A stretch of 64,000 nt of DNA, taken from positions 49,400 to 113,399 of the forward strand of contig CAYXWN010000001.1 of NCBI GenBank assembly GCA_964468815.1, written 5' to 3'. Of the stretch, positions 43,213 through 51,951 are shown in pieces (position 1 is the stretch's first letter; each line of letters starts with the position of its first letter). The notes below the pieces were generated by a model that did not search any database, had not been told where the DNA came from, and saw nothing but the letters and a program-made list of their open reading frames with translations. This DNA is from UMGS621 sp964468815. Its GTDB lineage: Bacteria > Bacillota > Clostridia > Christensenellales > Borkfalkiaceae. A program made the translations under genes and the position numbers.

Positions 43213-44409
43213 ATGTTAAGAAAAAAGAAATGTGTCGCAATGTTATTAGCCGGAGGGCAGGGCAGCCGACTCTACGCGCTAACCAGCAAAATTGCAAAGC
43301 CTGCCGTACCGTTCGGCGGTAAATACCGCATTATTGATTTCCCGCTTTCAAATTGCTTTAATTCGGGAATTGATACAGTCGGTGTGCTAACGCAATACCA
43401 ACCGTTAATCTTGAACGATTACATCGGAAACGGTCAGCCGTGGGATCTTGACCGTGCTTTCGGCGGTGTACATATTTTGTCGCCGTATCAAGGAAAGCAT
43501 TCGTCCGATTGGTTCAAGGGAACGGCAAACGCTATTTATCAGAATATCCATTTTATCGAACAATTCGATCCGGATTACGTTTTAATTTTATCCGGCGATC
43601 ATATTTATAAAATGGATTATTCTAAGATGTTGGATTTCCATATTAAAAGCAATGCCGATTGTACGATCGCGGCAATTCGAGTACCGCTTTCGGAAGCATC
43701 TCGCTTCGGTATTTTGAATACACGTGAAAACGGGGAAATCTATCAGTTTGAAGAAAAACCGAAAAAGCCGAAAAGCGATCTCGCGTCTATGGGGATTTAT
43801 ATTTTCAAAACAGAAAAATTATACCGTTATTTGAAAGAAGATAGTGAAGACATCTCATCTAGCAACGATTTCGGGAAAAACGTTTTACCAGCAATGTTAA
43901 ACGCAGGTGAAAGAATGATGGCTTATACTTTCGAGGGCTATTGGAAAGACGTGGGAACGATTGATTCTCTTTATGAAGCCAATATGGATTTGCTTGGCGA
44001 TATGCCTGCTTTCGATGTATGGGATTCCTCTTGGGTTATTCAATCGCGCAGCCCGCTTGCTCCTCCGCAGTATATCGGCGAAGAGGGAAAAGTAAATAAT
44101 TCCATCATTATGTCCGGGTGTGAAATATACGGAACGGTGGAAAATTCCGTTTTTTCCAGTAACGTGATTGTAAAGAAAGGAGCAATCGTGCGAAACAGCG
44201 TTATTATGAGTAACGTAACGATTGAAGAAAATGCGGTTATTGATTATGCGATCATCGACGAATTCGCAACGATTGGAAAAAATGCGACGGTAGGGGAAGC
44301 AAAGTCTTGCGGAAACGGTATTACCGTTTTGGGACGAGGCGTTGAAATTTCTGAAAATGCCTGCATCAAAGGTGGGCAGATGCTGGAAGCCGATAAGGAG
44401 GAAAAATAA
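43213..44409 (+). CDS. glgC: Glucose-1-phosphate adenylyltransferase, catalytic subunit
   Basis: Makes ADP-glucose, the glycogen synthase substrate. The 398-residue GlgC has nucleotide motif AMLLAGGQGSRLYALT, the KPAVPFGGKYRIIDF block, WFKGTANAIYQN, LSGDHIYKMDY with the catalytic Asp, and FGKNVLP. The C-terminal left-handed beta-helix repeats (EEGKVNNSIIMSGCEIYG and others) form the regulatory part. The ATG at 43213 has AGGGGG ahead; a longer frame from 43162 lies in the glgB end and lacks a binding site. Works as heteromer with GlgD, encoded two bases later. Confidence 0.96.
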   Translation: MLRKKKCVAMLLAGGQGSRLYALTSKIAKPAVPFGGKYRIIDFPLSNCFNSGIDTVGVLTQYQPLILNDYIGNGQPWDLDRAFGGVHILSPYQGKHSSDWFKGTANAIYQNIHFIEQFDPDYVLILSGDHIYKMDYSKMLDFHIKSNADCTIAAIRVPLSEASRFGILNTRENGEIYQFEEKPKKPKSDLASMGIYIFKTEKLYRYLKEDSEDISSSNDFGKNVLPAMLNAGERMMAYTFEGYWKDVGTIDSLYEANMDLLGDMPAFDVWDSSWVIQSRSPLAPPQYIGEEGKVNNSIIMSGCEIYGTVENSVFSSNVIVKKGAIVRNSVIMSNVTIEENAVIDYAIIDEFATIGKNATVGEAKSCGNGITVLGRGVEISENACIKGGQMLEADKEEK

Positions 44410-44410
44410 A

Positions 44411-45523
44411 ATGAGAGCAGTAGGAATCATTTTTTCCAATATTCACGACGGAAACGTACCGGAACTTGCACAACACAGAACGCTCGGCTCGATCCCGTTC
44501 GGCGGAAGATACCGTTTGATTGATTTCCCGTTATCGAATATGGTTAATTCGGGAATTGATACGGTTGGCGTTATTACAAAAAGTAATTATCAATCCTTGA
44601 TGGATCATATCGGATCGGGTAAGGATTGGGATTTGGCTCGTAAAAACGGCGGAATTATTATTTTGCCGCCGTTCGGGGACGTTTCCAACGATCGCGTTTA
44701 CACTTCTCGTTTGGACGCATTAAAGGGAATTATGAGTTTTTTATGGCGTGCGGACGAAGAATACGTTGTAATGACTGATTGCGATATCGTTTGTCGGATC
44801 AATTACAATGAAGTAATCGAAGATTTAATTCGGAAAAACGCCGATATTTCGATCGTGTACAGAAAACACGATACTGCGGATTTCACGGAGAAAAAAGTTC
44901 TAGCGTTAGACTTGGACGGAGAAGAACGTGTTACGAATTTCCGCTTCGAGGAAGAATTGAGCAAGTCGGATAATCTGTGCATGAATATGTACGTTATGAA
45001 AAAGGTTACGCTTCAAAATTTATTGTTAGAAGCAATTTCTCATAACGCAAAACATTTTACGTCAGACGTCTTGGCTAAGAATTTAAGAAGTTTGAAAATC
45101 TGCGGTTACGAACATAAGGGGTATTACGTCGGAATTTCTTCCTTACAAGCATATTACGAGCACAACCTCGAAGTCTTAAACGAAGACGTGAGAAAAGAAT
45201 TGTTCGGTGATCGCAGTGTGTTTACAAAGATAAGAGATTCCGCACCGACGAAATACGGAGCTGGGGCGATTGTAAAAAATTCGATGATTGCAGACGGTTG
45301 CGTAATCGAGGGCGAAGTAATTAACTCGGTATTGTTCCGTGACGTAAAGATTGCGCGCGGTACGGTTGTAAAAAATTGCATTTTGATGCAGAATACCGTA
45401 ACGGGAGAAAACGTTTCGTTAAACTGCATTATTAGCGATAAAAACGTTGTGATACGTGATCGGAGAGTCCTTTCCGGCAGTGAAAATCATCCGTTTTATA
45501 TTCCAAAAGGCAGCATGATTTGA
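44411..45523 (+). CDS. glgD: Glucose-1-phosphate adenylyltransferase, GlgD subunit
   Basis: Second subunit typical of Firmicutes; it stimulates GlgC and is usually not catalytic by itself. The 370-residue product aligns with GlgC (RTLGSIPFGGRYRLIDFPLS, NSGIDTVGV, beta-helix C-terminus). It has lost the GTANA box and carries RLDALKGIMSFLWR instead, and the N-terminal GGQGSRL reads SNIHDGNVPELAQHR, so it cannot bind the nucleotide normally. The ATG at 44411 follows AAGGAGG. Gap to glgA is ten bases. Confidence 0.95.
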   Translation: MRAVGIIFSNIHDGNVPELAQHRTLGSIPFGGRYRLIDFPLSNMVNSGIDTVGVITKSNYQSLMDHIGSGKDWDLARKNGGIIILPPFGDVSNDRVYTSRLDALKGIMSFLWRADEEYVVMTDCDIVCRINYNEVIEDLIRKNADISIVYRKHDTADFTEKKVLALDLDGEERVTNFRFEEELSKSDNLCMNMYVMKKVTLQNLLLEAISHNAKHFTSDVLAKNLRSLKICGYEHKGYYVGISSLQAYYEHNLEVLNEDVRKELFGDRSVFTKIRDSAPTKYGAGAIVKNSMIADGCVIEGEVINSVLFRDVKIARGTVVKNCILMQNTVTGENVSLNCIISDKNVVIRDRRVLSGSENHPFYIPKGSMI

Positions 45524-45533
45524 GGAGGGTATT

Positions 45534-47039
45534 ATGGCAGAAAAGAAAACAAGCACGAGAAAAGCGTGCACTCAGAAAAAAACAAATAAAGTTACGCCGA
45601 TTGTATCCGTTGTTCCGAAAAAACGAATTTTATTTGCGGGTTCGGAGGCTGCTCCGTTTATTGCAACGGGTGGCTTGGCTGACGTAATGGGGTCGTTACC
45701 GAAAGCCCTTGCGGAATCGGAAGAAAACGAAGTTAGCGTCATTTTGCCGCTTTATTCAAAAATATCAAACGAATACCGCAAGAATTTTCGGTTTATCGGT
45801 AGTTTTGAAGTTCCGCTGTCTTGGCGTAGACAATATTGTGGCGTGTTTTACTATTTAGCGCACAACATCCATTATTATTTCATTGACAATGAATATTATT
45901 TTAAACGGGACGGCAATATTTACGGGTGTTATGACGACGGAGAGCGTTTTGCTTTCTTTTCAAAAGCGATTTTAGAAACTATCGGTCATTTTATGTTGTG
46001 GCCGGACGTATTGCATTGCAACGACTGGCAAACGGCAGCAGCCGTGATTTATTTAAAAACAATCTATCATCAATACGAGCGATATAATCAAATAAAAACG
46101 GTTTTTACCATTCACAATATCGAATATCAAGGGAAATACGGTTTGGACTGTATGGACGACTTATTCGGTTTTCCGAGTTGGTCGAAAGATTTAGTCGAAT
46201 TTGACGACTGTATCAATTTGATGAAAGGCGCGATTGAATTAAGCGACGTCGTTAATACGGTTAGTCCGACGTATGCGCGTGAAATTAAAGATTCGTATTT
46301 CGCGCACGGTTTAGAGGGGATTATTAAGAGAAACGAAGGGAAACTGCTCGGGATTTTGAACGGAATTGATTACGATTATTATAATCCGGCAACCGATCGC
46401 TATCTGTTTGCAAACTATTCGGTAAACGACCTTGGAGGAAAAACCGTTTGCAAACAAGAATTGCAGAAAATGTTGAATTTGCCCGTTAAAGACGTTCCGA
46501 TGATTGCTATTATTTCACGTTTGGTTTCGCACAAGGGATTCGATTTGGTGAAAGCCGTCATTGAAAACGTTTTGAATCAAGACGTTCAGGTCGTTATTCT
46601 CGGAACGGGAGATCATTATTACGAGGGCTATTTTTCTCAACTTGCAAACCAATATCGTGGAAAATGCGTGACGATTATTGAATTTAATCAAGATTTGTCG
46701 AGAAAGATTTATGCAGGTGCGGATCTCTTCTTGATGCCGTCCAAAATGGAACCATGCGGTCTTTCTCAAATGATTGCAAGCCGTTACGGAACGGTTGCGA
46801 TCGTACGTGGTACGGGCGGTTTGAACGATAGCATACAGCCTCTCTATGAAGACAGCGGAAACGGATTTTCTTTCCGTGATTACAACGCACACGATATGCT
46901 GTACGTAATCAATCAGGCAATCCGGACGTATTATGATAAGGAAGCGTTTGCACGCCTTCAATATCGGGCAATGACAACCGATTTCAGTTGGACACAGCGC
47001 GCAAGGGAATATGACGAGGTATATCAAAAACTAATCTGA
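45534..47039 (+). CDS. glgA: Glycogen synthase
   Basis: Transfers glucose from ADP-glucose to the glycogen chain. The 501-residue GT5 protein has RILFAGSEAAPFIATGGLADVMGSLPKAL with the KTGGL-type loop reading ATGGL, the NDWQTAAAV box, FTIHNIEYQGKYG, the GT-B C-terminal KMEPCGLSQM and TGGLNDS. A 29-residue Lys/Thr/Ser-rich extension (EKKTSTRKACTQKKTNK) precedes the usual start; it is not common in GlgA and may be a loosely structured tail or a misplaced start. I see no better internal Met. Confidence 0.96.
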   Translation: MAEKKTSTRKACTQKKTNKVTPIVSVVPKKRILFAGSEAAPFIATGGLADVMGSLPKALAESEENEVSVILPLYSKISNEYRKNFRFIGSFEVPLSWRRQYCGVFYYLAHNIHYYFIDNEYYFKRDGNIYGCYDDGERFAFFSKAILETIGHFMLWPDVLHCNDWQTAAAVIYLKTIYHQYERYNQIKTVFTIHNIEYQGKYGLDCMDDLFGFPSWSKDLVEFDDCINLMKGAIELSDVVNTVSPTYAREIKDSYFAHGLEGIIKRNEGKLLGILNGIDYDYYNPATDRYLFANYSVNDLGGKTVCKQELQKMLNLPVKDVPMIAIISRLVSHKGFDLVKAVIENVLNQDVQVVILGTGDHYYEGYFSQLANQYRGKCVTIIEFNQDLSRKIYAGADLFLMPSKMEPCGLSQMIASRYGTVAIVRGTGGLNDSIQPLYEDSGNGFSFRDYNAHDMLYVINQAIRTYYDKEAFARLQYRAMTTDFSWTQRAREYDEVYQKLI

Positions 47040-47053
47040 TATCGGAGACGGAA

Positions 47054-49474
47054 ATGAACAGAAACATTACGGAAAAAGAAGCGGCTGAGTTGATCGAGGG
47101 CAAGCTTTCCAGGTATTTCGGCGTTTCGGCAAAAGAGGCGAGCAAGGAACAGTTATATCGTGCCGTTGCTTTATCAATTCGCGATATTATGCTGGAAAAA
47201 CGCAATAAATTTTACAAAAAATATAAAGAACAGAACGGAAAACGCGTTTATTACCTTTGTATGGAATTTTTGATGGGACAATCATTAAAAAATAACGCGT
47301 ACAATCTCGGAATTGCAGAGCCGATCGACGCTTTTTTAAAAAAGCAAGGTTATTGTTTAGAGGAACTTTACGAATTAGAACCGGATGCAGGTCTTGGAAA
47401 CGGTGGGCTCGGTCGTCTTGCCGCGTGTTTTATGGACGCGTTGGCAACGCAAGGATACCCTGCAATGGGGTATTCGATTTGCTATGAATACGGTTTGTTC
47501 AAGCAAAAAATTATAGACGGTTGGCAAACCGAACTTCCCGATGTCTGGCTTCCTGGAGGAGACGTTTGGTTGGTTCAACGCCCCGATAAAACTTTCCGCG
47601 TCAAATTTGACGGACATATTCGTGAAGTTTGGGGCGAAAACGGCATGAAGATTGAGCATTATGATGCAAAAGAAGTTGAGGCTGTTGCTTACGACATGAT
47701 GGTTTCCGGGGCAAACTCGGAAGCGGTGTCCGTTCTTCGTCTTTGGAAAGCGCAAAATCCCGAAAGTTTCGATATGAAGACTTTTTCGGAAGGAAATTAT
47801 TTGCAGAGCATGCAAGATGATGCAGAAGCAGAGGTTCTTTCTAAGGTTTTATATCCGTCGGATAATCATTCCGAAGGAAAATCCTTGCGCTTAAAGCAAC
47901 AATATTTCTTGGTTTCCGCTTCGTTGCAAAATATCATTAAAGATCACTTGCGTCGATTCGGCACGTTAGATACGCTACCCGATCGCGCGGCGATTCATAT
48001 TAACGATACGCACCCTGCACTTTGTGTTCCGGAATTAATGCGTCTTTTAATGGACGAGCATGGTTATTCTTGGGATTCCGCTTGGGATATCGTCACGAGA
48101 ACTGTTGCCTACACAAATCATACGGTTATGAGTGAAGCCTTGGAAAAATGGAACGAGGATCTTTTGCAACGGCGTTTACCGCGTATTTACAGCATTATTC
48201 GAGAAATCAATCAACGCTTTTGCGGAGAAATGTGGCATTTATTTCCAGGGGATTGGGATAAAATTGATCGTATGTCGATTATATCTCACGGTCAGATCAG
48301 AATGGCAAATCTCAGCGTCGTTGCCTCTCACAAGGTAAACGGCGTCAGTAAATTACACAGTGAAATTATAAAAAACAGCATTTTTAAGGACTTTAATTCT
48401 GTTTATCCGAATAAGTTTTGTAACGTGACCAACGGAATTGCGCATCGGAGATGGCTTTGTCAATCCAACCCGGAATTAACCGCATTGCTAACGGACTGCA
48501 TCGGATCGGGATTTATTATGGATGCGGAAAAACTGTCCGAATTTAAGAAATTCGAGACGGATAAAACCGTGCTTTCCGAACTGAATCGGATCAAATATAA
48601 GAAAAAAGAACAATTGGCTGTATACGCAAAGACACATCAAGGCGTTGTGTTAAATCCCGATTCTTTATTCGACGTGCAAGCAAAGCGTATGCACGAATAT
48701 AAACGGCAACTTTTGAATGCACTCTATATTATTTCTCTTTATAACGAATTAAAAGAGAATCCGAATGCCGATATTGAGCCGAAAACGTTCATATTCGGTG
48801 CTAAGGCAGCGCCCGGTTATTATTTTGCAAAGCAAATTATCAAGTTAATTTGTTTCCTTGCGGAAGATATCAAAAAGCATCCTAAAATCAGAGAGAAATT
48901 ACAAATTGTTTATTTGGAAAACTACTGTGTTTCGATGGCGGAAAAATTGATGCCGGCGACGGAGTTATCCGAACAGATTTCGCAAGCAGGAAAAGAGGCG
49001 AGCGGAACAGGAAACATGAAATTTATGATCAACGGTGCGCTGACAATCGGTACTTTGGACGGAGCGAACGTCGAAATGCGTGAGGCTTGCGGTGCGGAAA
49101 ATATTTTTATTTTCGGACTAACGGCAGACGAAGTTGATCAATTATGGAAGCAAGGGTATCATTCAACCGGTTTTTATACAAATAACGCAAAACTGCGCGG
49201 CGTTATCGAGGCATTAGTTGCCGGGTTTAACGGAGAATCTTTCTCCGATATCGCAGCATATTTGCTGACGGGACGCCCTGTTGCCGATCCCTATATGTGT
49301 ATGGCGGATTTTGATTCTTACTGCAATACCCATAAATTAGCGGATTCTATTTATCAAGATCGAGAAAAATGGGCAAAAATGTCGTTGAACAATATTGCTT
49401 CCGCAGGTGTGTTTGCCGCAGATAGAAGTATTCGCGAATATGCAGAGCAGATTTGGAATCTGAGATCGCTTTAA
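47054..49474 (+). CDS. glgP: Glycogen phosphorylase
   Basis: Releases glucose 1-phosphate from glycogen; PLP-dependent. The 806-residue GT35 protein has ELEPDAGLGNGGLGRLAACF, NDTHPALCVPELMRLL, FCNVTNGIAHRRW, VQAKRMHEYKRQLLNALYI, and the PLP-lysine region ASGTGNMKFMINGALTIG with Lys in GNMK. The order and length are standard. Encoded with the synthesis genes, so both making and breaking of glycogen are on one transcript and must be controlled at the enzyme level. Confidence 0.97.
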   Translation: MNRNITEKEAAELIEGKLSRYFGVSAKEASKEQLYRAVALSIRDIMLEKRNKFYKKYKEQNGKRVYYLCMEFLMGQSLKNNAYNLGIAEPIDAFLKKQGYCLEELYELEPDAGLGNGGLGRLAACFMDALATQGYPAMGYSICYEYGLFKQKIIDGWQTELPDVWLPGGDVWLVQRPDKTFRVKFDGHIREVWGENGMKIEHYDAKEVEAVAYDMMVSGANSEAVSVLRLWKAQNPESFDMKTFSEGNYLQSMQDDAEAEVLSKVLYPSDNHSEGKSLRLKQQYFLVSASLQNIIKDHLRRFGTLDTLPDRAAIHINDTHPALCVPELMRLLMDEHGYSWDSAWDIVTRTVAYTNHTVMSEALEKWNEDLLQRRLPRIYSIIREINQRFCGEMWHLFPGDWDKIDRMSIISHGQIRMANLSVVASHKVNGVSKLHSEIIKNSIFKDFNSVYPNKFCNVTNGIAHRRWLCQSNPELTALLTDCIGSGFIMDAEKLSEFKKFETDKTVLSELNRIKYKKKEQLAVYAKTHQGVVLNPDSLFDVQAKRMHEYKRQLLNALYIISLYNELKENPNADIEPKTFIFGAKAAPGYYFAKQIIKLICFLAEDIKKHPKIREKLQIVYLENYCVSMAEKLMPATELSEQISQAGKEASGTGNMKFMINGALTIGTLDGANVEMREACGAENIFIFGLTADEVDQLWKQGYHSTGFYTNNAKLRGVIEALVAGFNGESFSDIAAYLLTGRPVADPYMCMADFDSYCNTHKLADSIYQDREKWAKMSLNNIASAGVFAADRSIREYAEQIWNLRSL

Positions 49475-49477
49475 TCC

Positions 49478-51274
49478 ATGCTACCGTATTATAATCCGAT
49501 CGATCCGGCATGCAAAAGCGTTGTTGGCGGCGTTGAGCAAAATCAAGCGGTCGTTTTTCGTATTTTTGCCGATGGATTTCAAACTTGTGAATTTTTTCTT
49601 GTAAACGAACGAACCGGGGAAACTCGGTCCTTTCGTATGCAAAAAGAAGAACGTTCTTTTTCGTTTTGCTTAGAACCAAAGGAAATCGGTCTTTATTGGT
49701 ATCGTTTTTCCTTGGACGGAAAATTCTTTGGCGAAAGCAATAACGGACTCGGCGCTTTTGGCGCAGAGTCTTTTTTGCTACTTGTTTATCGAAAAGGATT
49801 TACGACGCCGGAATGGATCAAGGGGAAAATAATGTATCAAATTTTCCCCGATCGTTTTTATCGTACAGGAACGGGTTCTTGTGCCGGGAAAAAAGTATTG
49901 AGAGAAGATTGGGGTGGAACGCCTTGCTATTTACCGAATGAACAAGGAGAAGTCTTAAACAACGATTTTTTTGGCGGGAATTTAAGGGGAATCACGGAAA
50001 AACTTCCGTATTTAGCGGAATTAAATATTTCTGCAATTTATCTCAATCCTATTTTTAAGGCGTACAGTAACCACCGTTACGATACGGGAAATTATCTTGA
50101 AATCGATCCGCTATTAGGAACACGAGAAGAGTTCGATCAACTGATTCGGGAAGCCGATCGCTTCGGTATTCGCGTTATTTTGGACGGAGTGTTTAATCAT
50201 ACAGGGGCGGACAGTCTTTATTTTAATCGATACGGGAACTATTCTTCGACGGGAGCATATCAAAGTCAAGAATCGCCGTATTTTAATTGGTATGAATTTG
50301 CCCGTTTTCCCGATCGCTACTCTTCTTGGTGGGGCTTTCTGTCTTTGCCGTCAATCCGAAAAGACAGTGCGTCTTTTCAGAATTTTATTGCAGGAAATGG
50401 CGGTGTGTTAGAAAATTATAGTAATGTCGGCGGTTGGCGATTAGACGTCGCGGACGAACTCTCATCTGATTTTGTCAGACATATTCGCGATAAAATAAAG
50501 CAGAAAAATACTGACGTTTTTTTAATTGGAGAAGTTTGGGAGGACGCCGCTGTTAAAATTGCATACGACGAAAGAAAACCTTATTTCTGCGGAGAAGAAT
50601 TGGACAGTGTTATGAATTATCCGTTACGAACGGCAATTCTTTCTTTTTTACGACAAGGCGACGCACAAGTACTTGCCGTGACTATGCGTCGATTGGTCGA
50701 TCATTATCCGAAGGCGTGCTTGGATGCGTTGATGAATATTTTAGATACGCATGATACCGAGCGTATTCTTACAGCACTAAACGATTCGAATTCCGTGTAT
50801 GAGAAAACGGACGTAGCAGAGTACCATATGTCGATTAAAGAACGAGCCGACGCCCGAGAGAAATTAAAAATAGCGACGCTCTTGCAGTTTACGTTACCCG
50901 GCGTTCCTTGTATTTATTACGGCGACGAAATTGGAATGGAGGGGTATCGAGATCCCTTTAATCGCCGTTGCTTTGATTGGGATTGTTCGGATGAAGCAAT
51001 TTATTCATGGTATCGCAAAATGGCGCAAATTCGTTCTCGTATTTCTGTTTTCAAAAATGGCGTTTATCGAGAGATTTATTCCGATCGCAACTGTATTGTA
51101 TTCGAGCGCCGAAACAATGATCGTGCAGTTATAATTGCAGTCAATCGAGGAAATCGAAAATATGCTTTAAAATTCGACGGTACACTTTACGATTTGCTTT
51201 CCGAACGCCGATTCGATAAACAATGCGAGTTGCTTCCGAAAGAAGCAATACTTTTATACGACGAGGTGTTATGA
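49478..51274 (+). CDS. GH13 alpha-glycosidase (neopullulanase/cyclomaltodextrinase-like)
   Basis: A 598-residue GH13 enzyme acting on alpha-glucans. Residues 1-110 resemble a CBM34-type N-domain, then the barrel with IMYQIFPDRFY, NHRYDTGNYLEIDP, VILDGVFNHTG, GGWRLDVADEL (nucleophile Asp), FLIGEVWEDA (acid Glu) and NILDTHDTERIL (second Asp). This combination is found in neopullulanases, cyclomaltodextrinases and maltogenic amylases. No signal peptide is visible, so it works in the cytoplasm on stored or imported glucans. Starts four bases after glgP; its TGA overlaps the next gene's start. Confidence 0.9.
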   Translation: MLPYYNPIDPACKSVVGGVEQNQAVVFRIFADGFQTCEFFLVNERTGETRSFRMQKEERSFSFCLEPKEIGLYWYRFSLDGKFFGESNNGLGAFGAESFLLLVYRKGFTTPEWIKGKIMYQIFPDRFYRTGTGSCAGKKVLREDWGGTPCYLPNEQGEVLNNDFFGGNLRGITEKLPYLAELNISAIYLNPIFKAYSNHRYDTGNYLEIDPLLGTREEFDQLIREADRFGIRVILDGVFNHTGADSLYFNRYGNYSSTGAYQSQESPYFNWYEFARFPDRYSSWWGFLSLPSIRKDSASFQNFIAGNGGVLENYSNVGGWRLDVADELSSDFVRHIRDKIKQKNTDVFLIGEVWEDAAVKIAYDERKPYFCGEELDSVMNYPLRTAILSFLRQGDAQVLAVTMRRLVDHYPKACLDALMNILDTHDTERILTALNDSNSVYEKTDVAEYHMSIKERADAREKLKIATLLQFTLPGVPCIYYGDEIGMEGYRDPFNRRCFDWDCSDEAIYSWYRKMAQIRSRISVFKNGVYREIYSDRNCIVFERRNNDRAVIIAVNRGNRKYALKFDGTLYDLLSERRFDKQCELLPKEAILLYDEVL

Positions 51275-51951
51275 ATATTTCAGAAGAATTACAAGGTGCG
51301 GCAAGTCCGCAATTACGAGAATTTAATCGTCGCATTGCAAACACTGTGCTTCCCATATACGGCGTAAAAGTACCGTATTTAAGAGCGATGGCAAAACGTA
51401 TTGTAAGAGAAGGAAAAGCCGATGAATTTTTAGAGCATACGCCGACCGATTATTTAGAAGAGCGATTGCTTTACGGCTTTGTTTTAGGAATGAAAAAAGA
51501 AACGCCCGAATCGTTTTTAGTCGGTTTGAAAAAATTTCTCCCATTGGTGGAAAATTGGGCAATCTGCGACTGTTGCGTTTCTACTTTTCGTATAATCGAG
51601 AAAAACAAGGAATTCTTTTTTCCGACGGTAAAATCTCTTTTGACAGAGGAAGAGCCGTTTTCTTGTCGCGTCGGCGTCATTATGCTAATGGATTTCTATT
51701 TAGAGGAATCGTATTTAGATTTTATCTTTTCCGAAATCGAGAAAATTCCGAGCGGAAGATATTACGTCGATATGGGAATTGCTTGGCTGCTTTCGGTTTG
51801 TTTTGTAAAATATAAAGAAAAAACAGAGGCGTTTTTAGCCGATTGTTCGCTCTCGAATTTTACATACAATAAAACATTGCAAAAAATCGTGGAATCAAAC
51901 CGCGTAACAAAGGAAGAAAAAGTAATCATCAGGAGTAAAAAGAGAAAATGA
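51271..51951 (+). CDS. DNA alkylation repair protein, AlkD-like
   Basis: A 226-residue HEAT-repeat protein of the AlkD/COG4912 type, DNA glycosylases that excise alkylated bases without base flipping. Visible motifs are GVKVPYLRAMAKRIVREGK, the VENWAICDCCVSTF segment in place of the catalytic W/D region, and RVGVIMLMDFYL and DMGIAWLLSVCFVKY repeats. The starting ATG at 51271 is in the end of the GH13 gene; a frame beginning earlier lies in it. It ends overlapped with tex (ATGA). Repair activity is inferred from family. Confidence 0.85.
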   Translation: MNISEELQGAASPQLREFNRRIANTVLPIYGVKVPYLRAMAKRIVREGKADEFLEHTPTDYLEERLLYGFVLGMKKETPESFLVGLKKFLPLVENWAICDCCVSTFRIIEKNKEFFFPTVKSLLTEEEPFSCRVGVIMLMDFYLEESYLDFIFSEIEKIPSGRYYVDMGIAWLLSVCFVKYKEKTEAFLADCSLSNFTYNKTLQKIVESNRVTKEEKVIIRSKKRK